Notes: generated by a model not told the origin, from the sequence alone. A DNA stretch of 64,000 nt from Metabacillus litoralis (GCF_003667825.1 NZ_CP033043.1:3350001-3414000); one strand, 5' to 3'; numbered from the stretch's first letter, positions 18,515 to 28,024 are shown. Numbers and translations are program-made.

Positions 18515-19107
18515 AATACTGCCTCCTAATATTGCCCTTATTATACAGTTAATAAAATAAAAGATGATTTCAAAATTCCAATTCATATCGTTTTTAGTAG
18601 TAAGCACCTTTGTAAAAGACTAATCTTACAAATTTATTATTAAACTAACCTGCCCATTTCTGCAAGAAATACATTCCAAAAAAAGCATAATACTTATAGA
18701 TTAATACTCAAACTTTAAAGTGCCTTTGTGCATTTGATAGCTTCATTTTTAGTACTACTTATTGAGGTTTCCCCCTTGGAAAAAGGCGGCAACAACACCT
18801 ATAAGTCCACCTAAAAGAGTAGAGGGAGATTATTCCACTCAATATCACCTTTCAAAATACTAAATATAATAGTCCAAGCTAATACACCCCAAAAAAAGTA
18901 AGTATCTCAATAACTTCAACAACCTCAAGAAACCACTTTCACTATCTAGCTACTTCTAATTCGGAATTGATGAGTTAATTTCCTTCTTCCATAAACCTGT
19001 CCCGTTAGCACAAAAAGATATGTACCAAAATGACAATCTCGATTCTTCACTGGTGCTCCATAGTATCCAAGTATAATTTGATAATGTAGTATTAAATTAC
19101 TTTATAG
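18515..19107. other. Intergenic region with a dispersed repeat, no gene seen
   Basis: About 590 bp without a supported gene. It contains a copy of the dispersed motif at 18981-19007 (TCCTTCTTCC, then ATAAACCTGTCCCGTTA). The sequence looks like decayed intergenic DNA. Confidence 0.4.
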
Positions 19108-19154
19108 AAAAAGGTGTAGATAGTCCGGTTTGATGACTTATCTACACCTTTTTT
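19108..19154 (+). terminator. Strong terminator before the nuclease-like gene
   Basis: Arms AAGGTGTAGATA/TATCTACACCTT around a 15-nt loop, followed by T6. It insulates the next gene from upstream transcription. Confidence 0.75.
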
Positions 19155-19204
19155 AATTACATTTTCTGTATAATACTACTAAGATAAGAAAGGGATGATA
19201 TATA

Positions 19205-19846
19205 ATGATATTTCCAAATGAATTAATAGAGGATATTCTAGAAGGCATTAAGTTCGCTGAAGAAGAAACACTAACTGATTATGATTTAAATAATGTAGAT
19301 CAGGAAGATCCGATAACTACAAGACTTGCAACAAGGATTCAAGATGAAACTAATAGAATTATAAGCAAGTCAAAATACAAAGGTATCTGGAGATGCGATG
19401 CCATAGAATTATCAAATAAAGGTCGAAATTCTTTAGAAAAAAAATATGGTTTTGATATGGGTATTACTTTAAAAGATAAGAGTAAAAGATTCATCAAATC
19501 TTTAATTATTCAAAACAAAATGGAAGATGGCGATAGTCAAAATTTAGAGAATCAAATAAAAATGATGGAATCTTTATCTCCAAAAGATAAAGGCTTCGTA
19601 GGTATAATTGATAAAGCTGGAATATATTTAACAACGGGCACCTACTTAGAAAATAAGAAATTTGATCTTAAAAAATTGAAATCTTATGAGATGGTTAGAT
19701 TAACTGAATTAATTGGAGAATTTTTAGAATGCAAAGTGGGTCAAAGAAATTTAGATTTGCAAAGATTGCAGTTTAATAAACAATATATTAGAAAAAAAGG
19801 TATGGTATTAGTCAGTTTTGAAAAAATAAAACCTCCTTTAGAATAG
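19205..19846 (+). CDS. Putative PD-(D/E)xK-like nuclease, unknown family
   Basis: A 213-residue protein with no family I can name. The segment GFDMGITLKDKSKRFIKSL followed by IIQNK fits a D...QxK active site of the restriction-endonuclease fold (Asp near 85, Gln-Asn-Lys near 101-103). The N-terminal helix contains ATRIQDETNRIISKSK. RBS AAGGGATG lies 8 bases before the ATG, and a TATAAT hexamer lies upstream. The next gene, on the same strand 130 bp on, encodes a two-helix membrane protein. A nuclease plus membrane protein pair is a common layout of abortive-infection effectors. The function is inferred and weak. Confidence 0.5.
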   Translation: MIFPNELIEDILEGIKFAEEETLTDYDLNNVDQEDPITTRLATRIQDETNRIISKSKYKGIWRCDAIELSNKGRNSLEKKYGFDMGITLKDKSKRFIKSLIIQNKMEDGDSQNLENQIKMMESLSPKDKGFVGIIDKAGIYLTTGTYLENKKFDLKKLKSYEMVRLTELIGEFLECKVGQRNLDLQRLQFNKQYIRKKGMVLVSFEKIKPPLE

Positions 19847-19976
19847 TTGCGGAGAGCCATACCACAAATAAGACAAAGTTCTTTTAGAGTAAAGAAGCAT
19901 ATAGGAATAATATAGTAGTTTACTTTAGGTATTATCGTTATAATTAATGTATTAAAAAATGTTAGGGTTGGAGTTT

Positions 19977-20672
19977 ATGGAAAATATAGTAACTTTTTGG
20001 GAGGCAAATAGTAGCAATATTATCGTTTCATTTATAATAGGTTTAGTTTTTTTTATACTTGGTCCAATAGGATTATGGTTTTCGGGGAAAAAGGTAAAGA
20101 AAGAAAGAGTTAAAAAAGCAATAGATATGTTACTAGATACTTTTGAAGGAATGCTAGTAAATGAAGTCAATATCTCTCCAAATAGATTAATTATGGTTTT
20201 TCGTTCAATTGAAAGAGATATTAAAATTGATTTAGAAGCTAATTATGAATTGGAGAGTTTATTAGAGGACCTCGTATTAAGATTTGAAAGAAGTAAGCAT
20301 CTAGACCCAAATCAAAAAGATAAATACTATGAGAAAATAACAAATATAAAAAATGAATTAAAAGAAGAACAAAGTAAACAGGAGAGAAGCACAAATATTC
20401 CAAGACCATACTCAAATGTATTCCAAGAGTTAAGGGAAGCAAATGCAACAAATGACCAAAAAAATTTTAATAAATTAATAGATGAACTTGAGAAAAAAAT
20501 AATTGAAGGAAAATACTTGGAGCTAAACTCATCCTTTTTAAATGCATTATTAAGACCTTATATGATAATGTTTAGAAAACCTAAGTTTTTCGCTGTATTT
20601 TTAATTATTTATATTTTATTAATTTCCATCATCTTCATAATAATATCCATAAAAGAAAACATATCTTTCTAA
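19977..20672 (+). CDS. Unknown membrane protein with two transmembrane helices
   Basis: A 231-residue protein. One helix lies near residues 15-35 (IIVSFIIGLVFFILGPIGLW) and one at the C-terminal end (FFAVFLIIYILLISIIFIII). The 150 residues between are charged and helical, with coiled-coil character (KYYEKITNIKNELKEEQSKQ). The start ATG 19977 is preferred over 19959 because AGGG lies 9 bases upstream. It lies downstream of the nuclease-like gene on the same strand. No known family is recognised. In context it may be a defence-related membrane effector. Confidence 0.6.
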   Translation: MENIVTFWEANSSNIIVSFIIGLVFFILGPIGLWFSGKKVKKERVKKAIDMLLDTFEGMLVNEVNISPNRLIMVFRSIERDIKIDLEANYELESLLEDLVLRFERSKHLDPNQKDKYYEKITNIKNELKEEQSKQERSTNIPRPYSNVFQELREANATNDQKNFNKLIDELEKKIIEGKYLELNSSFLNALLRPYMIMFRKPKFFAVFLIIYILLISIIFIIISIKENISF

Positions 20673-20674
20673 AT

Positions 20675-20701
20675 AAAGAAGCCTTGAAAAAGGCTTCTTT
20701 A
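20675..20701 (+). terminator. Terminator after the membrane protein gene
   Basis: Hairpin AAGAAGCCTT/AAGGCTTCTT with a 4-nt loop, followed by T/A-rich DNA. Confidence 0.8.
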
Positions 20702-21187
20702 TTTAATATATAAGGATGTATATCTTTTGTTCGAAGTTAACTATGTTCTTAGGTAATATTCGGTGAACCATATCATAAGTATTTGCGGCAAAAATTAGTA
20801 ATAGCACCTTCTCTTTATAGGTATAAGAGGTGCTGTTTGTCTTAAAACTATTTTTAGTATACGTTACTACTGACAATAATAAAACGTACTGCCGAAAAAA
20901 TCAGAATTATGAATGTTTTTTGTGCAAAGCAGGAATTTATTATTACAATCCTTCTTCAACAAACCTGTCCCGTTACTTAAATAAGAAAAAAACAAAGACC
21001 TTCCCTTTTATTATCCATTTCTTTATTCTTTATAATTTTATAGTCAATTTTTTTTCTATATATTGACTTTTTGGTTATATAAGCCATTTATATCATTCAT
21101 TTCCTTTTATTCATTACCAATAATGATAAAATTGGTATAATATTATCAAAAGTATAGATTCGAAAAAATAGAAAAGGTGTGTTTTTG
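20702..21187. other. Intergenic region with a hairpin and a dispersed repeat
   Basis: No gene is supported. A hairpin AGCACCT/AGGTGCT lies near 20807-20838. A copy of the dispersed motif lies at 20949-20975 (TCCTTCTTCAACAAACCTGT, then CCCGTTA). Confidence 0.4.
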
Positions 21188-22113
21188 ATGTCAAAGAAAA
21201 TCATATCTTCAGTTGCTATTAACGCACTTAAAGAAGCATTAACTAATGTTTATTGGTATAAGAAACAATTAAGAAGCTTTTTATTACATAGTATCAGTAA
21301 TTCTAGCATTCTCTCAAAATTGATTGGGACGATTATAAGAGGAATATAGTTTCTGATTTAATTGACCGCTTAGCAGAAAATCAAGAGCTATATAAAGAAG
21401 ACCTACTAACCCTTATGGCTGAGTTAGTAAAGATAAGTGACTTTAGCCATCTACAGAATTTAGAGGATGGAAAAGAAAAAGCTAAAGCAGCAAAAGAGGC
21501 AATTAATGCTTTAAAAGAACTTTATTCTTCTCACTCTTCCCTGTTAGAAGAACAAAAGAAAATTGAAGAACGGCGAGCACTAGCCACTGAAAAGTTAGTA
21601 AGAAATAAAGCATTAAATGAACGATTAGAGCAATTAAAATATGAATATTATCAGTTATTAGGCCAATCATATAATCCGCAATCGAGAGGATATAAGTTAG
21701 AGATTTTTTTAAAAGAATTATTCCTTTTATTTGATCTTGATCCCAAGTCGTCTTTTAAATTGTTAGGAGAGCAAATTGACGGTGCTTTTTCTTTTCAAAA
21801 TACAGAGTTTTTACTCGAAGCAAAGTGGCATAAGGAACCAACAAATATTCAACACTTGGATGCCTTTAATGGAAAATTAGGTCGAAAATTAGAAAATACA
21901 CTTGGATTGTTTATTTCTATAAATGGATTTACTGATGATGCTGTGACAGCACATTCCGCTGGAAAGAAGTCAATGATATTAATGGATGGAATGGATTTAA
22001 TGGCAGTATTAGAGAGAAGAATTGATCTAATCGAATTATTATCTTTTAAAAAACGGGTTGCTTCTCAGAAAGGAAATATATATTTTAAAGTGAATGACAT
22101 TCTGTTAACCTAA
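21188..22113 (+). pseudogene. Mrr-like restriction endonuclease, interrupted by a frameshift
   Basis: The frame opens MSKKIISSVAINALKEALTN at ATG 21188, with AGGTG upstream. It stops at 21351. The continuation (DWDDYKRNIVSDLIDRLAEN) lies in another frame and runs to 22113. Adding one A to the run of four at 21316-21319 restores a single 308-residue frame through LSKIDWDDYKR. The C-terminal domain is PD-(D/E)xK: RGYKLEIFLKELF, then Asp in EQIDGAF and E-A-K in FLLEAKWHK. A helical coiled-coil segment (about 85-140) precedes it. Type IV-like restriction enzymes of this kind cut modified DNA. ATG 21415 could still express the catalytic part alone. Confidence 0.75.
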
Positions 22114-22152
22114 TATATGTTTCAAATCTTCCGTTCCTTTCAACTTTTAAGA

Positions 22153-22190
22153 ATAAAAAAAGATCTATTCAAAACTGGGTAGATCTTTTC
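22153..22190 (+). terminator. Terminator after the restriction endonuclease gene
   Basis: Arms AAAAGATCTA/TAGATCTTTT around a 13-nt loop, with flanking T. Other bases of 22114-22316 are A/T-rich and hold nothing recognised. Confidence 0.7.
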
Positions 22191-22316
22191 CTATTAAAAA
22201 GCCTATCTCATCATCTGTTATAGATCTCATCTTTGAATTGATATTTAATCTTTTCATTATTAAACTATGAATTATGTATTTTAAATTTAATTGTTAATGG
22301 AAACTTATGTAGTATA

Positions 22317-22634
22317 TTATAGCGAAAACAACATTCTCAATGTTTCCTTAACTTTACTGTAGTTCTCGTCCCTTATTTTACAAATTTCTTCCTGTAAATA
22401 TTCTTCCTTTATTGTAGTAATTTGATCTAATAATATGGAGCCATCTTTAAATGGGTACGAATCACTGGCTATTGTAATATGAGTTGCTATAGAGCTTTTA
22501 ATAGATCTTAATGGTGCTACAATTACTGAATTATTATTCACTTGGTTATTTGATAAAACTAAAAATGGTCTTTTACCTGATACTCCTGTATTGTCAGGAA
22601 CATTTCCCCAATATAGATAGCCTTGTTTCTTCAC
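22317..22634 (-). CDS. MazF/PemK-family toxin ribonuclease without an adjacent antitoxin gene
   Basis: A 105-residue protein of the PemK/MazF fold: GYLYWGNVPDN at the start, GKRPFLVLSNNQ (the RP motif of strand 2), VAPLRS and GSILLDQITTI. MazF enzymes cut mRNA at short sequences. Normally an antitoxin gene lies upstream and overlaps; here 340 bp without an open frame lie upstream. The divergent region does contain a perfect hairpin with a T run, on the plus strand. The toxin may be regulated by an unlinked antitoxin or may be a remnant. Confidence 0.85.
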   Translation of the reverse strand: MKKQGYLYWGNVPDNTGVSGKRPFLVLSNNQVNNNSVIVAPLRSIKSSIATHITIASDSYPFKDGSILLDQITTIKEEYLQEEICKIRDENYSKVKETLRMLFSL

Positions 22635-22834
22635 AAAAACACCTCATTAATTAATTTATTCCTCACTTCAAAAATACTATCAATTTCTAACTCCTATTAC
22701 TATCATTTTATCAAGGGAATCCCCTTCCTTGTTTCAAGGGGTGAATATGGCTATTAACTTCTATCTGTCTTATTAAACTATGAATTCCATTTGTGTGCAC
22801 TGCTACTTAAAAATTCCACACACAAGAGCGATCT

Positions 22835-22881
22835 CCTTATCATTATAGGGAATCATATCCTATAATGATAAGGGATTTTTT
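22835..22881 (+). terminator. Perfect 15-bp inverted repeat with T run, no upstream gene
   Basis: CCTTATCATTATAGG (22835-22849) pairs exactly with 22859-22873 over a 9-nt loop and is followed by six T on the plus strand. No plus-strand gene ends here. The nearest plus-strand upstream feature is the start region of the minus-strand mazF, so an unseen small RNA is possible. Confidence 0.55.
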
Positions 22882-22975
22882 CCCACCATTCTGCCCGTTT
22901 AACTAAATAGTGGTTAATTCTCTTCATAGATTAGTGTACAAAAATTTAAGTAATGACTTTTATAAAATTTAAACA

Positions 22976-23278
22976 TTAAAAAACGACATCTTTATATCCT
23001 GAAATAGATCCGATAGAACCATAATTACCAGGGTTTCCATAATTCCCTACATTACCGTAGTTACCATAACTTCCAAAATTAACATTTTTATAAGAGGAAT
23101 TATTATTATACATTAATCGATTATCATTAATAATTTCACCTAAATATTTTCCTCTCATATCAATAAATATTTTTTCAGTTTCACGATAATGACCAATATT
23201 TTGACCACTAGGTGAATGAAGATGATTGTTTACAAGGTTGGCAATATGCTGTCCCTTACTGTTAAATAAAAATTTCAC
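22976..23278 (-). CDS. Small protein with beta-flower-like repeats and a Gly/Asn/Tyr-rich tail
   Basis: A 100-residue protein. Repeating short strands (NSKGQHIANLVNNHLHSPSG, DMRGKYLGEIINDNRLMY) resemble the four-fold beta flower family. The last third is low-complexity, with repeats of the type NYGN, NYGNVGN and NYGNPGN, ending in SGYKDVVF. It lies 57 bp downstream of the TrlF-type gene on the same strand, with its own ribosome site (GGAGG). Function unknown. Cotranscription suggests a link with the ATPase. Confidence 0.6.
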   Translation of the reverse strand: MKFLFNSKGQHIANLVNNHLHSPSGQNIGHYRETEKIFIDMRGKYLGEIINDNRLMYNNNSSYKNVNFGSYGNYGNVGNYGNPGNYGSIGSISGYKDVVF

Positions 23279-23335
23279 ATTAATATCCTCCTTTAAGTAG
23301 CATAGTGTTAAATTTTATTTTATCTAAATATAATA

Positions 23336-26118
23336 TTATATTTGAAACTTATATCTTCTAGCCCTTAGTTTAAAGGCCTCTCTTCCACCTTCCATAATAT
23401 TACATATCGCATCCTTAATATTTTGGTTTTCAATGGAACCATCACAAAGAACTTCAGTATACTTGCTCTCAGAATTCATTGCTATTACCCATTCAGAGTC
23501 TCCATTCACGGGAATGTTAGCATTATGAGTAACAGTTATAATCTGACGTTTATTTTTCGAATTAGCTAAGCGATTTACAATTAATTCGTATATCAATTGA
23601 TTATCCAAATCATCTTCTGGTTGATCCAATAGTAGTGGAGTATTACCATAAGATAAAAGGAATGTAAGTATTGCTGAAGTTTTTTGACCTGCTGAAGCAT
23701 TGGAAATAGATTTAAACCCAGATGCTTCATTTGCTTTGTATTGAACCTCAATCTTATCTTCAGGATATAATAGCCTGATGTTATCTATTTGTTCATCATT
23801 CAAACCCTTAAGTAAGGTATTAAACCTTGTTGTAAACCTACCATCATTTTCAGCAGTTTCTTTTATAGCAGCTATAATTCCGCTTATTTCTTTAGTCTTT
23901 CTCTCCGCATTTCCATTAAAGATAAATGAATTAATTGTTTGAAAGTCTTCATTAAATTTATCTTCTCTTTGGAGAATCTTTCTTAACTCAATTTCATAAT
24001 GTTCGGAGTCTCGAAACGGCTTAACTTCGATTTTAATATTTCTACTATCAGCAAGTACAACCTGTAAAAACTCTCTTCGGAATGTAGTCACTTGTTTTCT
24101 TAGCTCTAAATAAGTATCTGAAATTGTGTTTAATTCATCATTTAATGATTCTAGTTCTCTTTCAGATTGTTCAATATCACCAAGTTCCTTTTCTTTAATA
24201 ATTAGCTGATTTGAAAGGTGCTCTATATTTCCTAAGTCATCTAAATCCTCTTGTGTGAGCTCAGACTGTAAAGTTTCAAAATCACTTTTAACCTGATTAA
24301 ATCTATCAAACCAATTTGAAGTTTCAATCAATTGTGTTAATGAATTCTTTGCTCTGGATAGTTCTGTACCTGCTTCGGTGAGTTTAATAATAACTTGTTG
24401 TAATTCTGTTGAATTCCGTGCTAAGATTCTTCTTAACTCATCGCTTGATTCCGGAGTAAAATTGAATTCATCAAAATCTATGTAAGAGAATCCCTCAATA
24501 AACTCTCTCAATCTATCCTCTTTATTCTCAAAATCATTAATAACTTTCTTTAGGAATAACTCTTCAGTTTCAAGTTCCTTCTGCTTTTTTAAGGTAGTTT
24601 GATATCCTTTCTCCTCAAACTGTAAAAGTCTTTCTCTAATATCAGTTATATCAATTTCTAGCCTTTCTTTTTTACTAATTTGATGTTTTAAATTTCTGAT
24701 TTTAGCAGTTGTCTCAAAGTAACTACTTTGAATATCTCTAATAGCACTAAGATGTGCTTCTAAAGAATCAATTGATTGATCAATTTTATCTCTTAGAGCA
24801 TTAGGACGTGTGGCAATATTATAAATTTGCTTTTGTGAAAAAATATTCACACGGAATAGCTCTAAAATAGGATCGGTTGATTCTTCATATTCCCCTTGGT
24901 CATTCAACTTATATACATTTTTACTAAATTGTCCGCCACCATAGTTAGAAAATGTAATTTTGTATGTTCTTCCTAAACGTTCTAAATATAATTCAATGAC
25001 AGTATCGCTTTTTATAATTCCCTTTTCTTCACCTAGTCTACTAGATTCAAATTGTTTAAAGAAATTTGTTTGATCTTCTAAGAGTTCCTTAAATTCAGCT
25101 AAATCAGCATTGCCAACCAAGAGTCCGCGGATAATCCTGTTGATAGCAGATTTTCCAGTCCACGTCCACCTATAATGGTATTCAGTTGAGGGTTAAATTG
25201 AACCTTTATTGTGTTTTCAGGATTTAAAACAGTATTTTTTACTTCTAAGCCTTTTATAAGAAGTTCAGGAGTATTATAAGGCAGTGTCGTACAATCAAAA
25301 TCGTTCCTAATCTTCTGATCAGGCATTAATAAAGCGTGTCTAAGACTCTCTAGGGAAACTTCCTCTTCCATTTTGATCCAGGTATACCTTTTCCCGATTC
25401 CCCACAGACCGTGTGTGGTTTCATTATCTCCACTAGGATTATCAGAAAAGGTTAAAATTGCTTTCCTTGCTTCTTTTGCTATACTAACTGCATTATTCCA
25501 ATTTTTTATAAGCTCTTCAGTGACAGATGGATATCTTGCTTTAATTAAGTTTATACGTTCGTCGGAAGTGTAATTTCCTGCATTATATAGCTCCTTATTA
25601 ACAACCTGTACACCATTGATATAAGAAATATCTAAGAATTGTTGCATTGTTTGATAACTTGTTACAGAGATCCCATTATATTCATCAATGTGAGCAGGGA
25701 TAACAATTGCTCCACGGCTATTAGCTTTATCTGCAACAGTAAATATATTTTCATTTATTTCCGTAGTTGCAGTTTGCTCTGCAAACATATTGTCCTGAAT
25801 TCCACAATAATGAAGGAATTGATTTATGTCACTAGAACGCTTGTCCTTATCAAACAGGATTAATAAATGAACTTTTGATGTATCACAAGTTATCTCAACT
25901 CCAGGGAAGACTGTTAAGTTTGTCCCATTGGCAGCCTCAATTACTCGATCAATATAATTACCACTGTTATGATCAGTTACAGCTACAACATCTAATCCCT
26001 TTTCTATACAAGATTGTACCCATTGCTCAGGGGTTACCTCTTTATCAGGGAAACATTTACTTTCTGGAGTATGAAGATGCAAATCACATTTATACCATTT
26101 ATTACCTCTAAAATTCAT
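23336..26118 (-). pseudogene. TrlF-type PHP-domain SMC-like ATPase, frameshifted in Walker A
   Basis: The N-terminal 300 residues (starting MNFRGNKWYKCDLHLHTPES) are a PHP phosphoesterase: DLHLHTPES, VTDHN and PGVEIT supply metal ligands. An ATPase should follow, but the first frame ends just after NTIIGGRG. The next frame resumes with a coiled-coil region, and then a RecF/SMC-type head: NASAGQKTSAILTFLLSYG and LLLDQPEDDLDN (Walker B). Restoring one base at about 25159 (GGACTGG to GGAACTGG) rebuilds the Walker A motif GGRGTGKSAI and one frame of 927 residues. The gene is therefore a frameshifted copy of a TrlF-family protein, a putative defence or DNA-repair ATPase. The split products (339 and 594 residues) would each lack an intact P-loop. 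RBS GGAGG is 7 bases before the ATG. Confidence 0.85.
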
Positions 26119-26519
26119 TACTTTACCTCCATTCTTAATAGTTTCATCTTACAATAACTAATGTCAAAAATTTATCTTACTTACTCCTTTCTTACAAAAA
26201 GTCTCAAATGTTCCATATTTATCTACTATTATAATACAACAATCGACAGATTATCATATTAGTCGACAACATTTATCAGATAGCTCTATCAATGTTTCTT
26301 GCCATTTGCTGAACGTATACTTGATTAATTATATTTTTATGAAAACTATGTAAAATTAAAGAATATAGATAAAGAAAAACTGAACTCTATTATTAACTCA
26401 AAAGCTAGTAAAGAAGATTAATATCGAATAATAAAGGATTTTGTCACATAAATCGAGAAAATTATATTTATAAAAATATTTAATCATAACATTACCTTTT
26501 GAGGTTTGGAGGATGACTA
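26119..26519. other. Intergenic region without a supported gene
   Basis: About 400 bp, A/T-rich. Two CGACA pentamers at 26244 and 26270 resemble half-sites of the operator at 14161-14188. A 30-codon open tail without a start (ending near 26420) may be a decayed gene end. Nothing else is recognised. Confidence 0.35.
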
Positions 26520-27644
26520 GTGGAATTAAAAGTAATTCATTCAGTGGAGTTACCCTTTATATTAAATCTGCATAATGATGTGTATAACACCCAAGTTAAT
26601 TTTAAAGGTAGCATTTATAATTTAGAATTAAATATAAGTAATACCAAATATAAAGTAATGACAAAATATCAAGGAAAAGATGCTTACATTGAAGTAGAAG
26701 AAGATGAGATATCTTCTTTAGACGAGGACGAAAGAAGCAATTATAGAGAAAAATTACGGACGTATATTTCTTGGGAAGAAAAAAAACTTTTTAATGTTAC
26801 AAAGGAAATGTTGGACAATATTAGCGAAGAAGTTAAGGTTGACAAATTAAAATCTATAATCCTTTATAATGAAATTGATTACGAAAACAATTTAACTGAT
26901 TTTTCACAAGCAATGTACACCCTTTTCAATGATGAAGAAAAGGAGGAACTTGGCTACTCGGTCTTAATAGATACACAGCTTTCAGGATTATCTAATTCAG
27001 ATTTATTCTTATCAGCGATTAACCAGTTAATTAAAGCATATTCAGTATTCAGAAATGACTTTTTTGTTGAAAAATGTACACTTCATACGTTACGAGGAAT
27101 TCAAGTAACTCAGTTTGTTGATAATATTCAATGGCAAGGGTTTAAAAGAATCGGGAAATTACCACCCATTATAAACAAACCGTGGTTACCCGACATTTCT
27201 CAACAAGAATTAACTGATTTTAAAAACATCTTGCAGAACGGCGTAGAAATTGATCCACTTAAATCATTAGTTATCGTTTCTAAGAACCTGTTAGAGAAGG
27301 GAGAAACAAGATCTGCAATAATCAATATATCGGCAGTCCTTGAATATTCAGTTGAAAGAAAAATTAGGACGAAGCTTTTAGCAAAAGGTAAGACTGCACA
27401 AAGTATTGAAAGTATATTAAACGCAACAAAATTGAACTTCAAAGATAGGTGTAACAAAACACTAAAGAGAGCAACAGGTAAATCGCTAGTAACAGATTAT
27501 CCTACTGAATGGAGTACTGTGGACACTCTGAGAAAAAAATTTAGACATTTGATAGCACATTCAGTACTTGAGCCTACATATACCGATACAGAAAATATGA
27601 TTGAAGAATTTGAAAAGGTAATTGCTATTGTAGAATCGTTATAA
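26520..27644 (+). CDS. Unknown protein with a C-terminal HEPN-like motif
   Basis: A 374-residue protein. The N-terminal 230 residues are not recognised. The C-terminal 110 residues are helical and end in LRKKFRHLIAHSVLEP, which carries the RxxxxH pattern (RHLIAH) of HEPN ribonucleases. A nearby segment RSAIINISAVLEYSVER has the look of a HEPN first helix. The start is GTG 26520 with GGAGG 7 bases upstream. It is the cargo gene closest to the right end of the element, and the third cargo protein with this motif. The family is not known to me; an AbiV- or RloC-type role is only a guess. Confidence 0.6.
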   Translation: MELKVIHSVELPFILNLHNDVYNTQVNFKGSIYNLELNISNTKYKVMTKYQGKDAYIEVEEDEISSLDEDERSNYREKLRTYISWEEKKLFNVTKEMLDNISEEVKVDKLKSIILYNEIDYENNLTDFSQAMYTLFNDEEKEELGYSVLIDTQLSGLSNSDLFLSAINQLIKAYSVFRNDFFVEKCTLHTLRGIQVTQFVDNIQWQGFKRIGKLPPIINKPWLPDISQQELTDFKNILQNGVEIDPLKSLVIVSKNLLEKGETRSAIINISAVLEYSVERKIRTKLLAKGKTAQSIESILNATKLNFKDRCNKTLKRATGKSLVTDYPTEWSTVDTLRKKFRHLIAHSVLEPTYTDTENMIEEFEKVIAIVESL

Positions 27645-27778
27645 GAATATTTAGGTACGTTCTTATTTTTAGCCATATTTCATATTAGTGTATAGGTTTC
27701 TTATTTATGTATTCTTATTTTAATCCAAAAATTGTGAAGAATTGTAAGGGAGTGCTTACGTTGATAACCAACTATACG

Positions 27779-27816
27779 AAAAACGCTCAGAGATTCTATA
27801 TACTCTGAGCGTTTTT
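27779..27816. terminator. Bidirectional terminator near the right end of the element
   Basis: Perfect arms AAAAACGCTCAGAG/CTCTGAGCGTTTTT with a 10-nt loop. It may protect the cargo from transcription entering from ssrA. Confidence 0.85.
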
Positions 27817-27951
27817 TCTGTACCTGTATCAGGATAGATTGCTTGTTAATTCGGGTCGTATTTAAGTCCAATTTTTCAGTTCTCAATTGATCTTGTAATC
27901 ATAGCTGAACCCGTTATGATGAACATTTTATGTTTAATAAACAAATTCTAA

Positions 27952-27996
27952 TTTACCAATAAAGTTGCCGGTAGTAATTTACTAATAAAGTTGCAA
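27952..27996 (-). repeat. Two internal TnsB-type repeats at the right end
   Basis: On the plus strand TTTACCAATAAAGTTGC starts at 27952 and TTTACTAATAAAGTTGC starts at 27978, 26 bp apart and one mismatch different. Read inward from the right end (GCAACTTTATTRGTAAA), they resemble the terminal repeat GCGACTAAACCCATAAAA. Tandem sites beside the terminus are typical TnsB binding sites. Confidence 0.75.
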
Positions 27997-28000
27997 TACC

Positions 28001-28024
28001 TGCAATTTTATGGGTTTAGTCGCA
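28001..28024 (-). repeat. Right terminal inverted repeat
   Basis: Read inward on the minus strand it starts TGCGACTAAACCCATAAAAT. It matches the left terminus at 19 of 24 positions. The terminal base is followed by AAGGC. Confidence 0.85.

Larger units (their letters stand above)
8630..28024. mobile_element. Complete Tn7-like transposon inserted downstream of ssrA
   Basis: The element is 19,395 bp. Its left end starts TATGACTTAACTCATAAAAT. The right end, read inward on the other strand, starts TGCGACTAAACCCATAAAAT. The first 24 positions agree at 19. Both ends are flanked by AAGGC. Inside, at the left, are genes for TniQ, TnsC and a TnsA-TnsB fusion, transcribed toward the left end, then an XRE-HNH gene and a second TniQ gene. 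From about 16.3 kb to the right end lies a block of defence-like cargo. The right end lies 31 bp past the last base of the tmRNA gene. That spacing is characteristic of TnsD/TniQ-directed insertion beside a conserved gene. There is no cas gene, so guidance must be by protein. Confidence 0.9.

Noticed and set aside
17684..18607. Longer start of the HEPN-like protein giving a membrane helix
   Set aside because: GTG 18607 lacks a ribosome site, while GTG 18514 has GGAGG at proper distance.
20830..21066. 78-codon plus-strand frame
   Set aside because: No ribosome site, low-complexity translation, overlaps a dispersed repeat.
14161..26275. TTGTCGT and CGACA motifs as ends of a smaller nested element
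   Set aside because: Spacing and flanks do not match and no target duplication was found; operator is simpler.
27701..27886. 61-codon minus-strand frame near the right end
   Set aside because: It spans a strong bidirectional terminator.
8784..28013. The direct 14-mer CTGCAATTTTATGG as att sites of an integrase
   Set aside because: No integrase gene is present, and inverted termini with an AAGGC duplication explain the borders better.
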